This document shows, one piece after another, positions 30,200 through 41,557 of a DNA stretch of 64,000 nt. The stretch's first letter is position 1. Each line of letters begins with the position of its first letter. A program made the translations under genes and the position numbers. The notes below the pieces were generated by a model. That model had not been told where the DNA came from, made no database searches, and was given only the letters and a program-made list of their open reading frames with translations. Location: assembly GCA_033557465.1 (NCBI GenBank), contig CM066031.1:174623043-174687042 (forward strand), in the 5' to 3' direction. This stretch comes from Ichthyophis bannanicus (taxonomy: Eukaryota; Chordata; Amphibia; Gymnophiona; Ichthyophiidae).

Positions 30200-32760
30200 T
30201 GAGTGGCTCTTTCCTAAGTGCATAGTTTTGCACTTGTCCACATTAAATTTCATCTGCCATTTGGATGCCCAGTCTTCCATTTTATAAAGGTCCTCTTGCA
30301 ATTTTTCAGAATCCTGGGTTTTAACAACTTTGAATAATTTTGTGTCATCTGCAAATTTGATTACCTCACTCATTATTCCCATTTCCAGATCATTTATGAA
30401 TATGTTAAAAAGCAGCGGACAGAACACAGATCCCTGGGATACTCCGCTATTCACTTTCTCCATTGAGAAAATTGGCCATTTAGCCCTACCCTCTGCTTTC
30501 TATCTTTTAACCAGTTCCTGATCCACAATTGTACACTGCTTCCTATCCCATGACTTTTTAATTTTGCTGAGTCTCTCTTGAGGGACCTTGTCAAAGGCTT
30601 TCTGAAAATCCAGATATACTATATCACTGTTGTCTACCTGTTTATTCACACCTTCAAAAAATCATTACAGATTAGTAAGACAAGACCTTCCTTGGCTAAG
30701 GCCATGTTGGCTGTCTCCCATTAAGCCATAACTATCTATATGTTCAGTAATTTTGTTCTTTATGATGGCTCCTACCATTTTTCTTGGTACTGACGTCAGG
30801 TTCACTGGTCTGTAGTTTCCCGGATCACCCCTAGAACCCTTTTTAAAAATTGGCGTTACACTGGCCATTCTACAATCTTCAGGTATGAGAAATGATTTTA
30901 ATGATAGTTCACAGATTACTAATCTGCAATCTCATATTTCACTTCTTTCCCTGCCCTTATATGTATACTATCCGGTCCAGGTGATTTGCTACCCTTCAGT
31001 TTATCAAATAGCTGTAATACATCTTCCCGGTGTATCAATATTTCTTTCAATTCTTCTGCAGCATTACCTTTAAATACCATTTCAGTCATGGGTAGCATCC
31101 CTACATCTTCCTCAGTAAAGACCAAAGCAAAGAATTCATTCAGTCTCTCCTCTATGGCCTTGTCCTCCCTTAGTGCCCCCTTTACCCCTCTATCATCTAA
31201 TGGTCCAACTGACTCTGTCACAGTTTTTTTGCTATGAATGTACTTGAAAAGGTATTTTTTATGCATTTTTGCTTCCACGGCAAGCTTCTTCTCAAATTCT
31301 CTCTTTGTCTGCCTTATCAATGTTTTGCATCTAATTTGCCAGTGCTTGTGTTGTTTCCAGTTTTCATCATTTGGCTCCTTTTTCCATTTCCTGAAAGATG
31401 CTTTTTTTGGCAACAACAGCCTATCTGACCTCACCTTTAAACCATGCTGGCAGTGTTTTGGACTTCCCTCCACTTTTTTTAAAGTGTGGGATACAGCTGG
31501 TCTGGGCTTGCAAGATAGTATTTTTAAATAACCCCCATGCTTGATGTAAATCTTTAACCTTTGCACCTGCTCCTTTTAATTTTTTCTTAACTATTTTCCT
31601 CATTTTATCATAGTCTCCCTTTTGAAAATTAAAAGGTAGTACTGTGGATTTCCTTACTGTCCCTCCGCCATTAACTAAAATCAAATGCAATCATGATATG
31701 ATCACTATTGCCAAGTAGCAAAACATCCTTATCTCTTGAACCAGATGTTGTGTTCCACTAAGCTAGATCCAAAATGGTCAGTTTCTAAATCAGCTGCACT
31801 AAGAAGCAGTCATTTATTTCATCTAGAAACTTTATCTTCCTAACATGTCCTGTCATGATTCTGATTCAGTTGATACTGGGGTAATTGAAATCACCCATTA
31901 TTATTACTGTGCGGTAACTTTGGTTAGCTTCCCTGATTTCTTTGAGCACTTCATCATCCATTTGTTCATTCTGGCCAGGCGGTTGATAGTACACCCCCCA
32001 CTGCTATTGCCTTCCGCTTCCCTTTTTTGCATGGAATTTCAATCCATAGAGCATAGGTTTTCAACCGAGTCCTCGGGGAACCCTAGGCCAGTCAGGTTTT
32101 CAGGATTCCAAGAATGAATATGCATAAGATAGATATGCAGAGCCAACAAAAAAAACAGCAGCAGCCACACTGAGCAGGACAGATTTGCATACATTGAAGG
32201 CAGAACATGCAAATCGTTCTCATGCATATTCATTCTGGGAATCCTGAAAACCTGACTGGCCTAGGGTTCCCCGAGGACTGGGTTGAAAACCCCTACCATA
32301 GAGATTCTACAGTGAATCTTATTTCCTGCAAAACATTAATCCTTTGTGACTCAATGGCCTTTCTAACATAGAGTGCAACCCCCCACCAATTTGATCTACT
32401 CTATCATTACGATATAGTTTGTAGCCAGGTATCACAGTGTCCCACTGGTTATCCTTCTTCCACCATGTCTCTGAGATTCCAATTATATCTAACCTCTCAT
32501 TTAGTGCTATATATATATTCTAACTCTCCCATCTTAATTTTTAGACTTCTAGCATTTGCATACAAGTATTTTAGAGGCTATATTTTATTCATTTTGTTCT
32601 GGTTATCGGTAGGCAGGGGTAATTTGGAATCTTTAAGTTCTGTCTGCTCTGTACTCAAGGACATTTGGGCTACTTTTGTCTTTAATGGAACCTCTCTGCT
32701 AATATGTCCTAATTTCAATCTTTTGCTAGTATCCTTCAAAGATACATTGTTCTGAACCAT
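30200..32760 (-). pseudogene. CR1 ORF2 remnants (EN and RT)
   Basis: Pieces collinear with the ORF2 of copy C. The N-terminus is at 32760. The endonuclease region is split by the hAT hairpin at 32052. The linker and SPGPDSIHI RT block are in the frame 30919-31566, the VTPIFKKGSRGDPGNYRPVN block in 30665-30868, and SGVSQGSVFCPLLFNIFIND with FADDTKLFKVV in 30185-30463. Many stops. This copy keeps a SEKLQEDL segment after FADD that copy C lacks. Confidence 0.88.
32052..32295. mobile_element. hAT-type hairpin MITE inside CR1
   Basis: Ends CATAGGTTTTCAACC and GGTTGAAAACCCCTA, with inner arms AGTCAGGTTTTCAGGATTCC and complement. Flanked by an exact 8-bp CCATAGAG (32044-32051 and 32296-32303). The CR1 copy at 1-3455 has this site empty, with a single CCATAGAG at about 1314-1321, proving insertion. 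A short AACAAAAAAAACAGCAGC segment expands the loop. Confidence 0.95.
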
Positions 32761-32795
32761 GCGCTCTTGGGCGACTGTTAACTCTCCCCTATTAT

Positions 32796-34108
32796 CTAGT
32801 TTAAAAGCTACTCTATCTCTTTTTTAAAGATTAATGCCAGTAGCCTGGCTCCATCTCAGTTAAAGTGGAGCTCATCCCTTTGAAAGAGCTCCTCCTTCCC
32901 CCAGAATCTTCTCCAGTTACTAACAAATCCAAAACCCTCTTCCTTGCACCATCGTCTCATCCACACATTGAGACTCTGCCTGCCTTTTGGGTCCTGCGCG
33001 TGGAACAGGAAGCATTTTGGAGAATGCTAACATGGAAGTTCTGGATTTCAACTTCCAACCTAAAAGCCTAAATTTAGCCTCCAGAACCTCCCTACCACAC
33101 TTTCCTATGTCATTGGTACCGGCCTGTACCAAGACAACAGGCTCCTCCCCAGCATAAGAACATAAGATATGCCATACTGAGTCAGACCAAGGTCCATCAA
33201 GCACAATATCCTGTTTCCAACAGTGGCCAATCTAGGTCATACGTACCTAGCAATTTCCCCAAAAGACACAGGTTCCACAATGCTTGTACTGGGTCAAGCA
33301 TTGATACCCTGGGCCCCTTCTTAATAATGGTTTATGGACCTTTCCTCCAGGAACTTGTCCAAACCTTTTTTTAAACCCAGCTACACTAACAGCCTCTACT
33401 ACATCCTCCGGTAACAAATTCCAGAGTTTGATTAAACATTGAGTGAAAAAATATTTTCTTTTATTAGTCTTAAATAGTTTACCCTGTAGCTTCATTGCAT
33501 GTCCAATAGTCTTTCTATATTCTGATAATGTAAACAATTGATCTACGTTTAGCACTATCTAAGACCTTGTTTAGGCAGCACGTGAGGTCCTCTACCTTCA
33601 TATCAGGCAGGCATGTTACCAGGCAATCCTCACATCCACCAGTCACCCAGCTATGTCCATTCCTAATGATCGAATCACCAACTATAACGGCTGTCCTAAC
33701 TCTTCCCTCATGGGCACATGGCCCTGGAGAAATTTCCTCAGTGCAAGAGGGTTTTACACCCCCTGGAGGACAGGTCCTAGCTACAGGATCACTTTCTGCC
33801 ACACCAGGGAGATGCTCTCCTGTCACATGACCTCTCTCCTCCATGGCAACAGGAATGCTGCCAGACTGGAGGTGGAACTTCAGTACTATATCGCTGTAGG
33901 TCTCATCTATGTACCTCTATGTCTTCCTTATGTCCTCTAAGCCTGATACTGTAGCCTCCAGAGATCAGACTCATTCCCTGAGAGGAAAGAGCTCCTTGCA
34001 CCTAGTGCACATGTATGACCCCTCACCAACTGGGAGAAAATCATATATGTGACACTCAGTACAAAAGACTGGAAGGCCCCCATCTTGCTGCTGGACTGCT
34101 GTCTGCAT
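32796..34108 (-). pseudogene. CR1 ORF1 (esterase), interrupted
   Basis: Begins at ATG 34108 and ends at a TAG at 32796-32798. The esterase motif VGDSIIRN is readable in the 33515-33844 frame, and AGTNDIGKCGREVLEAKF in the 32920-33204 frame. Between them, 33155-33550 is a CR1 fragment inserted with an AGCA duplication. Stops and shifts elsewhere make it non-functional. Confidence 0.85.
33155..33550 (-). mobile_element. 5'-truncated CR1 fragment nested in CR1 ORF1
   Basis: About 396 bp covering the last part of ORF2 ([20 protein letters not shown] through [12 protein letters not shown]) and the 3' UTR, ending in the TTATGTTCTTATG-type terminus. Flanked by AGCA at 33151-33154 and 33551-33554. 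CR1 copy A has the empty site. Confidence 0.93.
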
Positions 34109-34407
34109 CTTAGTTTTAAGGATGTGTTTAGGTATTTAAGTTGTTTACTTACTAAGGTTTGCTGGGGATGCTTACACTAATAAAACTATACCTTCTACGT
34201 TTAATGGACTTTGTTCACCTCAAGCCTAATTAATCTCAAGTCCTTAATGTATGCCTGATGAGGATAAACAGCTGCACCTGAGAGTGAATATGACACCTCC
34301 TTTCATTTAAGAGGTTTAAGCACCTATAAAGCTATGATTATCCCAGGGTGGGTAGGAGTCTGAGAGGGAGGGAAAGAAAGCTAATTAAAAGCTGGCTGCT
34401 ACATAGT

Positions 34408-36125
34408 GTGGCGCTGCACCCCAGCTAGGCAGTCGCCTAATGGAGACAGCGTGCCATCTAATGTCTTGTATTTTGTAGAGATTCCAGGGCCAAGGCCTCT
34501 GGAGTTGTAGTTGTGTGCAAAAAGGCCAACCAAGTGGTTTTAGAGGCAACACAGGAAAAATTTATTAATTTTTTCCTTTGTAGTCAACACTTTTCAAACA
34601 AAACTGTTATGGAAGTTCCTGAACAGAATAACAGAACAGAGGATAATTTCTCCAACAAAACTGTCACATAAACCGTGCTCCAACAATGCTATAATTGAGG
34701 TTGCTTCCTTCAGCTCTTTAACAGAAGATAACTTCTTTTCCCCAACAAGCCACAGTTGTAACTTATTGCTATGATCAAAGTCCAGCAAAGGCCTCAGCTT
34801 CTTTCAACTGTGTAGGGTTTTAAAAGTAAGGCTTCTTCTGCTTATCAGCATTGCTAACAGAAAACTGCTGCTTTAAAACATTTTACTCCAGCATAAACAT
34901 TTGTGGTAACTTTCAACCTTGAATAATTCTTTCTCTATCTCAGGCTCCCAGCACTCAGCGTATCAGGTTAACTGGCTTCTGGTTTCTCTTTAGCTTTAAC
35001 CGTTGGCCTCCCCTCAGTCTGAAGCTATGCACAAGGAGCATTCCATTAAGGAATCAATGGAGTCCTGTTCCACTTCACAGGATTCTGTCTCCATATCTTC
35101 GCACTCAGAATCACATATCTTTGGGCTTGAGACTGGCTCAGAGTATTCAGGCCTAATTTCTTTTAAAAGCTTGAACACCTTTTCCCAATGAGCTTTTCGT
35201 CTCCCCCCTGGGTTTTCAGTATGGCTACCAGACTTTTTACCCTTTAATAAAACACTTAAAGGTTCTGTCTGTTTCCTTTTACTTCTGGGAACATTCTTCC
35301 TGACAGGCTTCTTAAAAGATTAAACTTCTGCCTCAGAATCCTATAGGGCTATTTCTGTATCTTGGCTGTATTCTTCAGCTCCCCCAGGTCTTTCCCTCCT
35401 ACCTCCAAGTCTGGCTGCAAATCTCTCACACCAGGGGCTCTTCTTTGAAGTAGCATCCTCAGAATCAGAGCTGCTCTGGGAATCACTCCGGTGTCTGTTC
35501 CTAGTCTCTCTCTGCTCTCCACCACTGAAGCTTTGGTCCTCTTCAGTTTGGCTTAAGGATTCTCTTTCCAGCTTGCTTACAGCTAGCTTCCTCAGTTTCT
35601 CTCTCTTGGAAGGAGTGGGATTAGCCCTGCTCCTGGCTCTGTCCCAGCTGCTGCTGCTGAATCTGTTCCCATGTCCCAACTTGGACTTGTTCTCCAACCT
35701 GTTCCCGAGCCTGTTCCCGAACCTGTTCCTATGTGTTTCTGTGAGCTTAAATGTATGCAAGCATCCTCCCTCTCCTGGCTTCTCCCACAGGTATCTCCTA
35801 TCCCTCCTCTGGGCTGCCATGGAGTCTGGGTGTGGTCTGAGCCTAGTAGCTCTGGAAGTGTGGGTTTTTCCACTACCTGCATTTTGAAATGTGTGTCTGG
35901 CTGAGCCCTTCCCCCACACAGAAGAAAATGTTTCTTTTTTATCTTTTTTCCCGGGCTGAGCTGCAGCCTCATCACCACAATAGCCATAGTATTTTCAATA
36001 ACATCATATGGATGTGAATTATGGTGCTGGTGACAAATTCTATGTATATCTTGGACTGCCTGAAGATCAAACCAGTTAGTACTAGAGGAGATTAAATCTA
36101 AGCTTTCCTTATTAACTTCCATACT
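34408..36125 (-). mobile_element. Unrecognised retroelement-like repeat, copy 1
   Basis: Begins at 34408 inside the CR1 5' UTR and reads on the minus strand. It has a charged protein frame (35014-35919, plus 35592-36122 in another frame), then about 600 nt of 3' region with AATAAA. It ends with AGGCGACTGCCTAG and GCGCCACA at the border, so the minus-strand terminus ends in CA as an LTR would. It shares order and protein motifs with 60240-62240. I found no RT. Confidence 0.55.
35014..35919 (-). pseudogene. Unrecognised charged SR-rich protein, copy 1 (one internal stop)
   Basis: The frame from ATG 35919 runs to a TAG at 35341, then stays readable, apart from one more TAA soon after, to a TGA at 35014-35016. 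The N-terminal half has repeated NRFGNRLGNRLENK, then Arg/Ser/Glu-rich, low-complexity sequence. The C-terminal part has PLSVLLKG, a HWEKVFKLLKEI helix, then SDSE-like acidic motifs CDSECEDMETES and SLMECSLC. These last blocks align with the end of the 320-380-aa frame at 60593-61735 (SDSEVEPMQTE, SDMECGFC). Not recognised; the function is unknown. It could be a Gag-like or accessory protein of an LTR retroelement. Confidence 0.55.
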
Positions 36126-36126
36126 T

Positions 36127-36355
36127 TGGACACATCAGGTGAAGAGAGATCTTTGGTGAAAGTCATAATGCTTGGGAAGGTAAAGGGTCATTGTAAAAGA
36201 GGAAGGCCAACAATGAGATGGATCAATACAATAAGAACAGCTATGGATACCACTTTATCAACATTGAGATGCTTAGCTGAAGACTGAATAAAGTTTAGGT
36301 CAACTATCCAGAAGGTCACCAGGAGTCGACACTGACTCAATGACATTTAACAACA
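36127..36355 (+). mobile_element. RTE/BovB-like LINE 3' end
   Basis: Frames give GKVKGHCKRGRPTMRW, then TAMDTTLSTLRCLAEDR and QKVTRSRH, the usual last residues of RTE/BovB-type ORF2. It ends ACTCAATGACATTTAACAAC and an AAC/ACC-rich tail. Severely 5'-truncated, with stops. Confidence 0.65.
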
Positions 36356-36555
36356 ACACCACCAAGAAATGCAGTCAGAGACTAAGAAAAACGTGGCCAA
36401 AAGATACCGAGTTACTTCCCATTGAGTTATGTGCCACAGGCTTAATTAAGAACGATTTCCAAGCACACCTTGATAAATTATCCATACACATAACATCTTA
36501 TGAATTCATATATGATGCTACTACTATGCTGAGCATTATCAGTAAATTTGAGAGA
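36356..36555. other. Short unassigned stretch
   Basis: About 200 bp with one short frame; nothing recognised. Confidence 0.4.
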
Positions 36556-36701
36556 CTTAGGGATATGTTTACTAAACTGCGGTAATGTCATTCGCGTTAG
36601 GTTCCGCGGTAAAGGTACAGATGCCCATATAAAGGCATGGGCGGTGCATCGTTACAGCAAGCCGTATCAGCTAATACATGTTACAAACTATTGCGCTTTA
36701 C

Positions 36702-37120
36702 AAGGTGCCTCGTAAGGCACCTTACAAGGCACCTCGTAAGGCACCTTACATGGCACGTTGTAAGGCACCTTATAAGGCTCCTTGTAAAGAGCCCTGTAAG
36801 GCGCCCTGAAAGATCTGCAAAATATGACTGTAAGGCGACCTGTAAGATACCTTGTAAGGTGCCTGGTAAGGCGCTCTGTAGGGTGCCTGGTAAGGTACCT
36901 TGTAAGGCTTCCTGTAAGGTGCCTGGTAAGGCACCCTGTAAGGTGCCTTGTAAGGTGCCTGCTAAGGCGCCCTATATGGTGCCTGATAAGATGCCTTGTA
37001 AGGCGCCCTGTAAGGTGCCTGGTAAGGTGTCTTGTAAGGTGCCCTGTCTTGTAAGGTGCCTGGTAAGGTGCCTTGTAAGGCACCTTGTAAGGTGCCTCAT
37101 AAGGCACCCTTTAGGGCTCC
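36702..37120 (+). repeat. 12-bp minisatellite
   Basis: Around 33 imperfect units of consensus AAGGTGCCTTGT/AAGGCACCTGGT. Being 12 bp, it is open in several frames on both strands and gives Arg/Lys/Val/Cys/Pro-rich spurious proteins. The related stretch in copy 1 (about 10830-10910) has only a few GGCGCCCTATAGG-like units, so the array expanded in this copy. Confidence 0.95.
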
Positions 37121-39404
37121 TTTGGCTAAGCGCCGTAGTAGGCACCCCTGGACAAGGCACTCTAGAAGACACCCTGGGCTATGGAACCATAGGTTAAGGT
37201 GGCCTAACAAGGTTATGGTGCCCTAGGTTAGTGTGCCCTAAGGGCTGCAAGCTGCCGCAGGATGACATGCATGACCTGTGATGAACAGAGACAGATGTAG
37301 TCCCAACATTAGATAGAGCACTCAGGAAAGGCAATGAACAGGTGAGTGAAGGAGGGAGAGCAGGGAGCTGCTGGACCCGCCATATCTGCGGGCAGCCCAT
37401 GTGGCTGCCAGTACTGATGACAAACATGGTGGGGACAACTGTACCACAGAACAGGGTGTTGGCAATGTAAAGTACTGGAAAGACAGTTGGTGGCAGACGA
37501 TGGGAATACGTGTCCCCCAGTGGAGGCGGGGGTGGCAGGATAATTACAATGATGGGTGGACAGAGGAGTGGTGATGCCATGCAGTGGTGGTGCCATGCAG
37601 GCACAGGTGAGGCAAGCATGATGGGGTGCAATGCAGGAAATGGTAGCAGTGCAGGACATGGGGTGGCAGCCCTCACAGGCAGACAGGACTCTACACAGCT
37701 GACAGACACAGACAGACGGACCGAGGGAATGTTGGAAATTGTGGCGTGGGTATTATGGGCTGGAAGCACAGATCTGCAAAATATGACTGTTACAGGCATG
37801 CACACTATTTGAATAAGACATGCATAAGATGAGGGAACAATGAGGAATTGAACGCATGAACACTGCTGAGAATGGCATTGTATTAATCAGTAGGCTGTAC
37901 CTCTGCGGTGTATGTCAAAGCAATGTCTAGGTACAGAAGGATTGCAGGTCACCGCATAAACTGTCTGCTCTGAGTGCCAGACTTGGGTAACCCCACCAGT
38001 ACCCATGATGCAATGCACATGCTGAATATCTGTCTACAGCTTATCACCAAATGGGGTCTGCACCTCTACGGTACCTCAGCTTAGAAAGACGAACTGACAG
38101 TGCGTGATACTGGCACAGGTTCTGTGTTCACCCTGAGGGATAGGATGGGTGCCCAGCACTAGGTCTGCAGTACATGTGGTGCTAGAGATAAGTCCTGCTC
38201 TATATTCCCATCACCACCAGTGTGAGACAGGTGTTCCTTGCAGTGCAGTTGAAGGTAATTCGGTGTCCATCTGTATCCTGCAGTTGCATGTGGTCCTCTG
38301 TGACCAGACACCACCCAGATTAGTGTGTACCCCGTGTTAGGATCTGGCTGACATTAGCACCTGACATCAGGGCAGAGGGGTTTCTAGACCTGCATGAGGT
38401 GTGTGTAGCAGTGCCTTTATAAGGTCAAAGTGGTATACACTACATACCCCCAAAGGCCCCACATCACCCTTTTTGTAGGTGCCCCAGCCCCCGTGAAGCA
38501 ACCATCATCCTGCTAGTATAAGACAGCCATCCAGGGTTGGTGGGCCAGAGCCATACCCATGCCTGGGGCAGTGGCAGAGCAGCAGCAATGTTGGGGTTAG
38601 GTCTGGAACACCCCAACTGCTGCACAGCACTGTCTGCCAGTCACCAGCAGACAGCACAGTCAGACTATACCTTATAGGTGCACCAACCATGTACAGTCTA
38701 ACTGTAGACAGTCCACTAGCCAGTCCATAGTGCATGCTCACAGAGAAACTGTGGGCACCAAGCAGATATCTCAGTGATTGGGGCCCCAGCACTAGGAACA
38801 CAAAAGTATCACTGGAGACAGATAGTGTATAGCGCTATGTGGGAGCCTAGACCTGCCATGGTCACAGCTCAGTTAGAGTGAGTGCCCTCCCAGCATGCCA
38901 TGCTGTGGCTACCCTGTCCAAGCAGGCGGTGGTCAGGCACTACAGTGTCCCAGCCATTGCCCCACATCCTGCGAAGATGCATCATTGCCAATCCGCCCTG
39001 TCTGGCTATACCCACAAAACCTTGCTCCTCATTATGCACATATTCAGGCTAACGCTGGTAACAGTGGGACTTGTGGGCCCGGTGAGGTGTGGGCAGCCAC
39101 AAAACAATTGATAGACATACACACACACTCCTATTGCAGCATTGTGCACAGATAGGGGTGGTTGGCAACCCTGCCCGCCATACTAGTCCTGATCACAGTG
39201 CCGACATTGCTAAACTGTGCAGGAGGTAGTAGTAGTGCCCTGGTGAGAATTGCAGCTCAATGCTGGGGCCAACAGCCTGACTCTCTATGCATCTTTGGAT
39301 TGTGGAGCCTGTGTGAGTGCTTTGGGCTTTGCACATGTTACTGTTGTATCTGCATTGTAGGGTAAAATATTGGGACATGCACTGCATGAACCACAGCTGG
39401 GGCT

Positions 39405-39465
39405 TGAACCTGTGACCCTCTGCTTCTGGATACACTGGCTGGGTGTACTGCACTACACTGTTGCC
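39405..39465 (-). repeat. tRNA-like B-box segment in Harbinger-like interior
   Basis: On the minus strand GTGCAGTACACCCAGCC is followed by AGAGGGTCACAGGTTCAAGC. GGTTCAAGCCC resembles a Pol III B box, and the same segment is at 12355-12410 and, weaker, at 8575-8625. No cloverleaf is supported. It may be a remnant of a tRNA-derived SINE. Confidence 0.4.
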
Positions 39466-40440
39466 ACAGATGCATGGTGGTCCCTGGGGCTACCTGTACT
39501 TTTTCTCAGCCAGACCTTTTCTGTTGCACTGCACACCACGTACAGGTACAGGGCATGGCCTAGGTCCACTGCAGGCAGGTGCCACTGCCCCCTCCAGCAC
39601 TGGCACACACCCTCCCTGTCATGCTGACATTGCCATATGCTGTCGGTGCTGGTAGTGCACAGTCCCAGGCCATCCACTGTGTGGGTAGGTGGTCACCTAG
39701 GGAGCAGGGTCTGGGGCATGGGGCATACATGAGCATCCTCACATCCCCCCCATCACCACCTACCAATAGTCTGTCCCTTCCGCTTGGGGGAGGGTTGGCT
39801 TGGGGGATGCCAGGGTTGTGCCCTGGCAACTGTTAGCTCGGGTGGACCAGGTAGATGTAGGTGGATTGTGTTTGGCCTTTGTCAGCTTCTGTCATGCTGA
39901 TTTCCAGTTTCTATGTTCCTATGTGCCACCTAGGCACCCGCCTAGTTCACCCTGTGCCCCAGATGCCCCTGATACATGTCCCGCCTGCATCCCCCTATGC
40001 CCCACTTGCACCATCGCAATAGTGGCCTTTCATACTTGGGCACTATGCTGTTGCTGGAAATGGAGCACTACTATCATGTTTCTTGGGCTATCTGTCTATG
40101 CTGTACATTGCTGTACATTGCTGACACTGAAATGGTTTCTCTCTCCTGCAAATGTGCATCTAACGGCAGGTTTTCATTCGCAGTAGGATTCAGCCCTTCA
40201 GTTTCAGCGCATTAGTGTGCAGGGAGTCTCTCCCTGCCCACTCCCCGCCCATTGACCTCTTCACCATTCCCTCTCTCCACCCTCTGCGGTGTTTGCCGTG
40301 GCCGGGGACGTTAACGATCGTTAAGTAACATTAACGGACGTTAACGTTACATACCACGTGTTAACGTTATCTAACGATCATTAACGTTACATAATGCACG
40401 GTCTGTAACGTTACCGCAGTTAAGTAAACATACCCCTTAG

Positions 40441-40714
40441 ATCATACTCCACATACCATGGTTTAGAAGTGAGGTTCATGACTCTTATGGTATTCACAAA
40501 ACTCATCCATTTGGAGAAATTGCCCCAAATTTAGGGGGCAAGAGACCTGTGAAACCTTTTCAATAGGTGTTAACACCAGGTGGCAGATCAAAAGGCCATT
40601 TTGAAAGACTCCTCCTATCCAAGCAAGGACTGTTAATTACCCAGGAAGTTGGTCACAGCATTACCTCAGCAGCAGAGGCATAAATAGCTCAACCAGAGCT
40701 CTGTGATCCTCTGT
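40441..40714. other. Spacer before CR1 copy C
   Basis: Under 300 bp with no gene. It may include additional CR1 5' sequence that copy A lost. Confidence 0.4.
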
Positions 40715-40849
40715 CTTGAAGGACTAGAAAGGGGGACTGTTACTTCTGGAGAGAAAGCTACAACTGTGAGTATATACTTCTGGTAATTTTCTAAGAAGAA
40801 TTCTTTGTATTAAAGCTACTTAATCTGTGAACCCACTGTTTTTTGTTGG

Positions 40850-41240
40850 ATCAGTTAGGGCCTAGTAGCAGCAATTAAAGTTTGAATTTAAAACACAGAG
40901 GAGAACTTTCTGGTTACATTTCATACCCAGAATAGAGAGCTTGTAGTTTAAATTTAATAGTCACTCAGGGCCAAGTAACAGCAAAGTACTTTTAGTTTAA
41001 ATTTAACACACAGAAGAGAGCTTTCTGGTTACATTTGGAACCCAGCAGAGAGCTTGTAGTGTACATTTAATAGTCACTCAGGGCCTAGCATTAGAAAAGT
41101 ACTTTTAGTTTTAAAACACAGAAGAGAGCTTTCTGGTTAAATTTAGAACCCAGCAGCGAGCTTGTCATTTAAATTTCATAAGAAGTTAGAGCCTAGCAGC
41201 AGCTAAGAGCTATAATTAAAATCAAATCAGAATTTAGCTT
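40850..41240 (+). repeat. Tandem repeats in the CR1 5' UTR
   Basis: About three units of 120-125 bp. Each has AGGGCCTAG(T/C)A(G/A)CAG, then AAAGTACTTTTAGTTT, AACACAGAAGAGAGCTTTCTGG and CCCAGCAGAGAGCTTGTA. The same arrangement is at 2990-3335 in copy A, so the array belongs to the family, not to this locus. Confidence 0.85.
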
Positions 41241-41557
41241 ACCTCAGCAGCACAAGACAGGGTACTGTGTAGCAGCCCTCTTTTAATAAGTGTTATTTCC
41301 CTCCCTCCCTCCTCACACCCACCCACCCCTGGGATAATCATAGCTTTATAGGTACTTACACATCTTAAAAGACAGGAGGTGCTTTAAGGTGAAGCTCATT
41401 ACCAAAATCAGTCATAAACTAAAGGACCTGAGATTAATTAAGCTTCGGGTGAACAAGGTATATTAAACGTATTAGGTACAGTTTTATTGGTATAAATACC
41501 CATAGCAACCCCTAGTAAGTAAGAACTTAAAGATCTAGACACAAACTTAAAACTAAG

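Larger units (their letters stand above)
30200..34407 (-). mobile_element. CR1-clade LINE, copy B, decayed and 3'-truncated
   Basis: Same layout as copies A and C, on the minus strand. The 5' UTR part ends near 34407 at GCTGCTACATAGT, where the next element begins. ORF1 and ORF2 remnants follow. The 3' end stops near 30200, shortly after the FADD motif, so the last part of ORF2 and the 3' end are missing. It contains two later insertions: a hAT hairpin (32052-32295) and a CR1 fragment (33155-33550). Confidence 0.9.
36561..40435. mobile_element. Large non-autonomous PIF/Harbinger-like transposon, copy 3
   Basis: 3.9 kb in opposite orientation to copies 1 and 2. The ends are GGATATGTTTACTAAACTGC and GTTAAGTAAACATACCCC, with CTTAG on both sides (36556-36560 and 40436-40440). 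Because the terminal bases are G and C, this equals a 3-bp TTA duplication inside a CTTAG target, the pattern of PIF/Harbinger. The right end also carries nested GTTAACGTTA palindromes (40310-40400). The interior matches copy 1 in the reverse complement (for example CTCTCTCCTGCAAATGTGC at 40137). No transposase frame. Contains the 12-bp minisatellite. Confidence 0.8.

Noticed and set aside
35341..35919. Host SR-type splicing factor exon
   Set aside because: The partner copy at 60593-61735, the shared tails and the internal stops point to a repeat family rather than a host gene, though this is not proved.
36702..37120. CRISPR-like regular array
   Set aside because: Units are contiguous 12-bp repeats without spacers, in a eukaryotic transposon.
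36637..37197. 186-aa and 139-aa frames on opposite strands
   Set aside because: Both are translations of the 12-bp minisatellite, which is open in many frames.
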